Position numbers and translations under genes: made by a program. Source: a bacterium (lineage in GTDB: Bacteria; Zixibacteria; MSB-5A5; GN15; FEB-12). From it: 27,633 nucleotides of DNA. Location of the stretch: positions 1 through 27,633 of the forward strand of contig JAUWMW010000005.1 in the NCBI GenBank assembly GCA_030612965.1. Reading direction: 5' to 3'. The notes under the pieces were generated by a model. That model saw nothing but the letters and a program-made list of their open reading frames with translations, did not search any database and had not been told where the DNA came from. Of the stretch, positions 22,702 to 27,633 are shown piece after piece. Each line of letters opens with the position of its first letter. Positions within the stretch are counted from its first letter, which is position 1.

Positions 22702-23167
22702 TTTGTATTTCACCTTGTTCGACCGGCAGTTCAACAATCTCAAACCAATATATCTTAAGGGTATTCATGATCGATACAAGCGATTCAAACGATACCGGTT
22801 TAGTGATAAACGAATTCACACCCAGGTCATAAGTACGACAGATATCCTCTTCCGCTTTCGAGGTTGTCAGCACCACAACCGGAATTCGCCGCAGGTTTGG
22901 ATCTTCTTTTAATTCCTTAAGTACCTCACGTCCATCTTTTCTTGGCATGTTCAAATCAAGCAGAATCAGCCCGGGCAATGACCAACCTGACATGTTGGCA
23001 TACTTCCCTCGGTGATGTAGATAGTCCATCAACAACTCGCCGTCCTCAACGGTGAACAGATCATTGACCAATCGACTCTCCTCGAGAGCCTCCTTCGTCA
23101 TTAGGCGATCGTCTGGATCATCCTCTGCTAACAAGATCAGGATCGGTTTCCCTCTTGCATCCTGCAT
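22664..23167 (-). CDS. Stand-alone receiver protein (Rcp1/CheY-like)
   Basis: 167 residues; ATG at 23167 preceded by AGGAGAAC. A single receiver domain of the Rcp1-like type often paired with bacteriophytochrome-type kinases: acidic cluster EDDPDD (15-20), phospho-acceptor Asp71 in LLDLNMPRKDG, Thr in VVLTTSKAEED and the conserved Lys in FITKPVSF. There is no output domain, so it is a phosphate shuttle or a protein-interaction regulator. It starts inside the end of the membrane kinase gene (50-base overlap) and its own end overlaps the hybrid kinase start, so the three proteins are probably made together. About 25 residues after the domain (VEQGEIQNERQPHQ) are unstructured-looking and mostly lie in the overlap. 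Confidence 0.93.
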   Translation of the reverse strand: MQDARGKPILILLAEDDPDDRLMTKEALEESRLVNDLFTVEDGELLMDYLHHRGKYANMSGWSLPGLILLDLNMPRKDGREVLKELKEDPNLRRIPVVVLTTSKAEEDICRTYDLGVNSFITKPVSFESLVSIMNTLKIYWFEIVELPVEQGEIQNERQPHQSAIGR

Positions 23168-24752
23168 TTTGTTCTCCTTTGCATTGTTTCAAGGGCAAAG
23201 TAGCGATAAACCTTGCTCCCCGTCCCGGTGTACTTCTGGCGGTGATACTACCTTCATGGCGTTCGACAATCTTTCGGCAGACTGCAAGCCCAATGCCCGT
23301 TCCCTCATATTCACTTCGACTGTGCAGTCTCTGAAAGATACTGAAAACTTTATCGCAGTATTTTTCATCAAAACCAATACCGTCATCTTCTACAACAAGT
23401 CGGAAGAATTCAGCATCGGTATTAGCACCAGATGGACCATTCTGTTCTTTATCCAACTCGCAATACACCTTGACAACCGGTGGCTTTCCTTCCTTGTGGA
23501 ATTTCAGTCCGTTGCTTATTAGGTTTTGCAGCAACTGGCGCATTTGCAATGGATCAGCCATAATAGCCAGCAGCTTCCCTAACTCCACACGCCCACCCAA
23601 TTGATCGATGGTTACTTCCAGATCAGATAAAACCTCTCTGGCTATCCGTTCAAGTTCGACATTGACAAACGGCTTGGCTCTGCTGGTGACCCGTGAAAAA
23701 ACCAGAAGATCTTCGATTAAAGTCTGCATTCGTCCTGCTGCGGACTGCATCCGATCAAGATAATCGCTAGCCTTTTCGGAAAGCTCATCACCACATACGG
23801 CTTTCAGGCGGTCGCTGAATGCTCGAACCTTTCGTAGTGGCTCTTGAAGATCATGTGATGCTACAGAGGCGAACTCCTGTAGTTCGCGATTGCTCCATTT
23901 CAGCTTGGCGGTAAACAACCTTAATTCATTCTCCATTTTCTTGCGTTCGATGATTTCGCTTTCGAGTTCTCTGGTACGCTCTATGACGCGGTCTTCAAGC
24001 TCCTCGTGGGCTTTCTGGAGTGCCAAATCACGCTTCTGAATCTGATGCATCATATCATTGAACTCGTAACATAGGATGCCCAACTCATCATCTCCTGTTT
24101 CCTGTACACGGATTGCATAATCTCTGGAGGTGGAAACGTCCCTGGCTACTTCCACTAAAGCCAGGACTGGTTGAGAGATCCTTCTTTGTAGCAGGTTGGC
24201 GAGCACCGATGATATGATTATACCACTTGCAATCACAAGAAGAGCGATAAGAAGACTCTGGTGTTCCACTGTGTCCAGCGCCGACATATCCGATTTCAAA
24301 TAGAGCGTGCCAACGTGGCCTTCGTGTTCTCCCCAAATCTCCCTATAGACTTCGATGGACCTGTCGCCAATAATAACAGTTTTTCGATCCGGCTTTGCAG
24401 TGAGCGTGGGTATCTCTTGGCTAAGACGAGGAATGTCAACATCGAGATCGCCGCAGACAGCAAATACTTCTCCGTCAGCATTCAGCAAGCATGCCCCGAC
24501 AATATTCTCCTCGGTTTCCAATGCTGCAAGGACTTCCCTGGCAGCGTCTGCATCATCGAACTGCAGCGTAACCCTACTATTCGTGGCTATCACCCGGCTG
24601 GTAGACAAGAGGTTGGCAACTACAGCGTTTCTCATGGTCTTCAGATTGAATAGCAGGAATCCAGAAATACAGACAAGCAGTACAGTGACTGTAGTTGCCA
24701 GTTGAATCCATATCAGTTTAGCCCTTAATGAACGAATCGAGAGGAAACTCAT
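23118..24752 (-). CDS. Membrane sensor histidine kinase with periplasmic CHASE8-like domain and HAMP
   Basis: 544 residues. A transmembrane helix at about 13-35 (LATTVTVLLVCISGFLLF) precedes a periplasmic domain of about 120 residues (VVANLLSTSRVIATNSRVTLQF... EIWGEHEGHVGTLYLKSD) whose layout matches CHASE8 sensors, as in the diguanylate cyclase YfiN/DgcN. A second helix (SLLIALLVIASGIIISSVLA, about 165-185), HAMP with DELGILCYEFNDMM, a coiled coil of about 50 residues, HisKA with His300 in SVASHDLQEPLRKV, and a HATPase with LLQNLISNGLKFH, DDGIGF and GTGIGLAVCRK follow. The HisKA type is that of phytochrome-like kinases that use Rcp1-like receivers, matching the next gene. The start overlaps the YfiR-type gene by four bases (ATGA). 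Its sensor input is probably the YfiR-like protein (inference from YfiBNR). Confidence 0.92.
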   Translation of the reverse strand: MSFLSIRSLRAKLIWIQLATTVTVLLVCISGFLLFNLKTMRNAVVANLLSTSRVIATNSRVTLQFDDADAAREVLAALETEENIVGACLLNADGEVFAVCGDLDVDIPRLSQEIPTLTAKPDRKTVIIGDRSIEVYREIWGEHEGHVGTLYLKSDMSALDTVEHQSLLIALLVIASGIIISSVLANLLQRRISQPVLALVEVARDVSTSRDYAIRVQETGDDELGILCYEFNDMMHQIQKRDLALQKAHEELEDRVIERTRELESEIIERKKMENELRLFTAKLKWSNRELQEFASVASHDLQEPLRKVRAFSDRLKAVCGDELSEKASDYLDRMQSAAGRMQTLIEDLLVFSRVTSRAKPFVNVELERIAREVLSDLEVTIDQLGGRVELGKLLAIMADPLQMRQLLQNLISNGLKFHKEGKPPVVKVYCELDKEQNGPSGANTDAEFFRLVVEDDGIGFDEKYCDKVFSIFQRLHSRSEYEGTGIGLAVCRKIVERHEGSITARSTPGRGARFIATLPLKQCKGEQNAGCKRETDPDLVSRG

Positions 24753-25372
24753 TCATCATCTCCAGAGTCCACTACCTTTATAGCCAACTTCAGCAACTGC
24801 GCGCCAATTTTCAGACCGGCATCCTTTGCTGCCTGGTTATTGATCTCAAACCTTAGTTTCCACCCCTTACTCGTCTCTATATTGACGAAATTGATCATCA
24901 TTCCGAGTTCAGCGAGATTGTCTCCATCACTGATGGTCAATGTTGGAGAACCCTCCAGATTGGTCAGCAGTTTCTTAACGGTGGATTCGTTATCCGTGGC
25001 AATGAACACAATCTGGGATTCGCTTAAGTCCTCATCTACTGATCCCTTCCTGATCTCTATCCGTTTCCCGCTCGTGGTTTCTAGTTTGGTCAGTTCCTTA
25101 AACGTCTGAAGGTACGAAGATCCGCCAACGACAGAGATCAGGAAAACGTCGCCGTCATCTATCGCCTTGTCATCGTGTGGCCAGGTAACGTATTGCAGGA
25201 ACTTGTATACAAAGCCGGTCTTTACCTGAATTTCCTGATCAATCTCATCAGCGCTGGACGCTGCCCCAAGGTTAGCGCACATGAGGATGATAGCCAGGAA
25301 AATGACGACGCCATTAGCCTGGTGAAAACCCGCTATTCCGCCCAGCCACGATTTCACAACATACTCTTTCAT
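24749..25372 (-). CDS. YfiR-family (DUF4154) periplasmic regulator
   Basis: About 207 residues from ATG at 25372 (MKEYVVKSWLGG). A GTG at 25411 in the same frame would add 13 residues; neither start has a strong ribosome site. A signal sequence (GVVIFLAIILMCANLGAASS) is followed by the conserved core: EIQVKTGFVYKFLQYVTWP near the N-terminus, FLISVVGGSSY, KRIEIRKG, SQIVFIATDNES, PTLTISDGDNLAELGMMINFV and the closing LRFEINNQAAKDAGLKIGAQLLKLA. This order is that of YfiR, which in Pseudomonas restrains the CHASE8 diguanylate cyclase YfiN in the periplasm. Here the partner is a CHASE8-like histidine kinase in the next gene, translationally coupled. It lies 40 bases after the TonB-dependent receptor gene (1 base if the GTG is used). 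Confidence 0.9.
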   Translation of the reverse strand: MKEYVVKSWLGGIAGFHQANGVVIFLAIILMCANLGAASSADEIDQEIQVKTGFVYKFLQYVTWPHDDKAIDDGDVFLISVVGGSSYLQTFKELTKLETTSGKRIEIRKGSVDEDLSESQIVFIATDNESTVKKLLTNLEGSPTLTISDGDNLAELGMMINFVNIETSKGWKLRFEINNQAAKDAGLKIGAQLLKLAIKVVDSGDDE

Positions 25373-25412
25373 ACCCAACGGTGATACTCTATGATACGAT
25401 TCCGAGTTCACA

Positions 25413-27626
25413 TTAGAATTGGCAACTTAGACCCCCGCCAAAAGTCCGATGAACCGAATGCGGGTACCCGATCTCAACATAACTCAGGTGTCCCTGGAAA
25501 CGCTCGTCGGCCAGCAAGTTCCTCCCCCACAGGTTCACACTCAATTGGTCGTTGTAGAATTTCTTCTCCACCATCAGATTCAAATTTATTTCGCCTTGTG
25601 GAGGATCGATTACTACTCCTCCCATTCCGTATGGTTCCACCTGAGCTACATAGTCATATCCTTCTCCTCGGCTGTACTCTGATCTCCAAATGGCGCTGGT
25701 GGACAGGTACCAGCCCTGACGAGGAAAGTCCAAGTAGGTACGAAAACGTACCGTGTGTTCCGGTGCGTCCGGAACTTCGTCAGAAAGGGCATAGTATTGT
25801 CCGGGCTGTTCCGGAATCTCGCGTGCTTCGGATTCGATCTTGAGCAAACTGTACGATAATTCAGTCCGCAGATGTGCAACCGGCAGTAATCTGGCCACCA
25901 ATTCACCGCCAAACATCTTGTCATCCGAGGTGTTGGTATAGTAAATAGGCAGGATGGTGCGATTGGAATGTAGCGAGGAGTAAAGAGGAGCTTTCATCAT
26001 GAAGTTGGGATCCATTCCAATGTCACCGTCAACCGCGGTATAGAACATGCTTAAGTCAAGGTTCACCTTCCGAGAGAGATTCGCTCTTAAGCCAAGTTCA
26101 TAAGTATCGTATCTTATTGGCTGAACATCAGGACCCGGGATCACAGCCGCATAGAGTTCATCAGTACCCTCAAGGAACAGGTGAGAGGTCTGCATCGGTA
26201 TGTAAGGTATCTCCGCCGCCGCAACCTCGATCCGGGTTTGTAGGAAACCTGGTGTCGTTATGCTGTGGGAGTAGGCTGACCATAAGGTGACATTATCCTT
26301 CGGCTTCACGGTCAATCGGAGACTGGGAGAGTATTCCGGTTGCTTACTGATGAGTGTCCATGTCTCGGCCTTTATCCCTGCTGTGAAGTCAACGCGATCT
26401 GTGATTGCTATCTTGTCCTGCACAAATGCAGCGTAAAGCGTTTCAGTGGTATTCAGCACAGTAAAACCCATATCATCATCATCATCATTGGCATCCTGAA
26501 TATCGTATTTCACAGCACGGTAGTTGGCCCCGAAACTGAGGTCATGTGACGCCAGGCGAATGTTATCCTGTACCTCGAAATTCAGAATCCAGTTGTTAGG
26601 TTTGTAGGTCCCTGCCAGACATTCGGTGATGTTCATTCTTCTGAACTGTGCGGCAAGAAACATCTGGTGGTTGTGATGAAAGGTGTAATCAAATCGTTCC
26701 TGAGCGGAAAGCACTGATGATTCGCGATCCTTGACAATATGGATCGGCAAGGCATGCAGGTTCTGATACTGCTTTGTAGCGGTAGCGGTGTACGATAATC
26801 TGGTATTGCTCGTGAGCTTGTCGGAGACACGTGATTGCAGGTGTGCTCCGAGAGATATGGCTTCTTTACCGTCGGTGTCGGTCCGAATGAATCTGTTGGC
26901 GACGAGTGTATCCGGTTCATCAGGTCGAGGAGCGGTTATTGTACTGCTATTGAACATGGTCGGTTTGTCATAACCACGGGTGGTTTTATAGCTGCCGTAG
27001 ATCATAAAAGCGCTATTATCCGAAATCGTGCGATTGTACCTCAAGTAGGGCGAGGCGTAGTCCTGCAATCCACCTTGCACGCTAACAAGCAGCTCCTTGT
27101 TGTCGTTGGCTGTTTTCGTAAAGATACTGATGATGCCCGTGTTTGCCCCAGCTCCGTAAATGGTCCCGCCAGGCCCTTTGATTACCTCTATACGGTCAAT
27201 CTGCTGCAGCGGCACATTAATAAAATCGTAGGGAATGCCGCCACTGGCGGGCGAGTTCATCGGGAAACCATCCACCAACAACAGGACCGACTGTGGAACA
27301 GGAGAACCTCCGGACCTTATTCCCGAATTACTGGAGTTATAGGTATAATCGGCAAAGAATGTGCCAGGCACCAGGTTGAGAACCTCTACAAGCCTTGTCG
27401 CTCCGGAACGCCGAATATCCTCTTCACTGATTACATAAATAGATGACGCAACATCCTGAAAGGTTTCCGGCTTTTTGGAGACGGATACGATCTCAACGTC
27501 CATTAGATCTTCTAAGGACATCTCAAGGTAGACGTCTTCCGGGAATGCTGGAGTCCCAAGGCTCAGGAAAAACAGGAGAGTTATTACCCGAACACATCGT
27601 CTGGAAATCACTTCTGCTTTGGCCAT
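25413..27626 (-). CDS. TonB-dependent outer-membrane receptor
   Basis: 737 residues, complete; ATG at 27626, eight bases from the window edge, so its promoter lies outside. Signal peptide about 1-29 (VITLLFFLSLGTPAFPED). A segment SLEDLMDVEIVSVSKKPETF, typical of the start of receptors found beside YfiR-type genes, leads into the plug domain (about 50-165: IYVISEEDIRRSGATRLVEVL, LLLVDGFPMNSPASGG, IDRIEVIKGPGGTIYGAGAN). The rest is a 22-strand-type beta barrel ending in GGGLSCQF, with the C-terminal Phe needed for outer-membrane insertion. An acidic stretch DANDDDDDMG in one barrel loop comes from a CAT-type trinucleotide run near 26470-26490. The ligand cannot be told from sequence. It heads the minus-strand sensing operon and may be its signal receiver. 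Confidence 0.93.
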   Translation of the reverse strand: MAKAEVISRRCVRVITLLFFLSLGTPAFPEDVYLEMSLEDLMDVEIVSVSKKPETFQDVASSIYVISEEDIRRSGATRLVEVLNLVPGTFFADYTYNSSNSGIRSGGSPVPQSVLLLVDGFPMNSPASGGIPYDFINVPLQQIDRIEVIKGPGGTIYGAGANTGIISIFTKTANDNKELLVSVQGGLQDYASPYLRYNRTISDNSAFMIYGSYKTTRGYDKPTMFNSSTITAPRPDEPDTLVANRFIRTDTDGKEAISLGAHLQSRVSDKLTSNTRLSYTATATKQYQNLHALPIHIVKDRESSVLSAQERFDYTFHHNHQMFLAAQFRRMNITECLAGTYKPNNWILNFEVQDNIRLASHDLSFGANYRAVKYDIQDANDDDDDMGFTVLNTTETLYAAFVQDKIAITDRVDFTAGIKAETWTLISKQPEYSPSLRLTVKPKDNVTLWSAYSHSITTPGFLQTRIEVAAAEIPYIPMQTSHLFLEGTDELYAAVIPGPDVQPIRYDTYELGLRANLSRKVNLDLSMFYTAVDGDIGMDPNFMMKAPLYSSLHSNRTILPIYYTNTSDDKMFGGELVARLLPVAHLRTELSYSLLKIESEAREIPEQPGQYYALSDEVPDAPEHTVRFRTYLDFPRQGWYLSTSAIWRSEYSRGEGYDYVAQVEPYGMGGVVIDPPQGEINLNLMVEKKFYNDQLSVNLWGRNLLADERFQGHLSYVEIGYPHSVHRTFGGGLSCQF

Positions 27627-27633
27627 GCTAAAA

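Overview
The window looks like chromosomal DNA of a Gram-negative anaerobe of the Fibrobacteres-Chlorobi-Bacteroidetes (FCB) superphylum, most likely a Zixibacteria-like uncultured lineage. This rests on a large exported protein combining Cys-rich Ig-like repeats, a dockerin-like segment and a C-terminal T9SS-type sorting tail (YPNPFNPTTTI), on a TonB-dependent outer-membrane receptor, and on an iron-sulfur flavoprotein operon of anaerobic type. The taxonomy is inference; no rRNA or other marker is present.

Left block (1-13242, plus strand): a partial sensor histidine kinase overlaps a sigma-54 activating (NtrC-type) response regulator. Downstream lie two copies of the inverted repeat ATTG-N5-CAAT and a well-matched -24/-12 promoter. 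That promoter should drive five genes: a small eight-Cys protein, a NuoE/HoxE-like subunit with a zinc-ribbon-like tail, a NuoF-GltD (NfnB-like) fusion, a HoxU/NuoG-N-like ferredoxin subunit and a glutamate-synthase-like FMN barrel. No hydrogenase, formate dehydrogenase or glutaminase gene is present, so this appears to be an NAD(P)H/ferredoxin flavin complex, possibly electron-bifurcating, of unknown substrate. The following gene is a PPDK/PEP-synthase-like ATP-grasp protein. Its N-terminal domain is clearly related to a domain of the histidine kinase at the left edge, so both may sense the same signal.

Middle block (13243-19147): a 0.7 kb non-coding region carries a sigma-70-like promoter and a leader hairpin, followed by a 1710-residue exported multidomain protein with nine roughly 84-residue repeats and a strong intrinsic terminator. 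A short dispersed repeat occurs on both sides of this gene.

Junk block (19148-20355): gene remnants, including a transposase pseudogene resembling the IS1182 group with two in-frame stops and an internal deletion, fused to an unrelated frameshifted remnant.

Right block (27626 down to 20356, minus strand): a compact overlapping operon encodes a TonB-dependent receptor, a YfiR-type periplasmic protein, a membrane histidine kinase with a periplasmic sensor domain, a stand-alone receiver protein and a REC-PAS-PAS-kinase-REC hybrid. It resembles a YfiR-type envelope-sensing module in which the usual diguanylate cyclase is replaced by phosphorelay proteins. No tRNA, rRNA or CRISPR array was seen.
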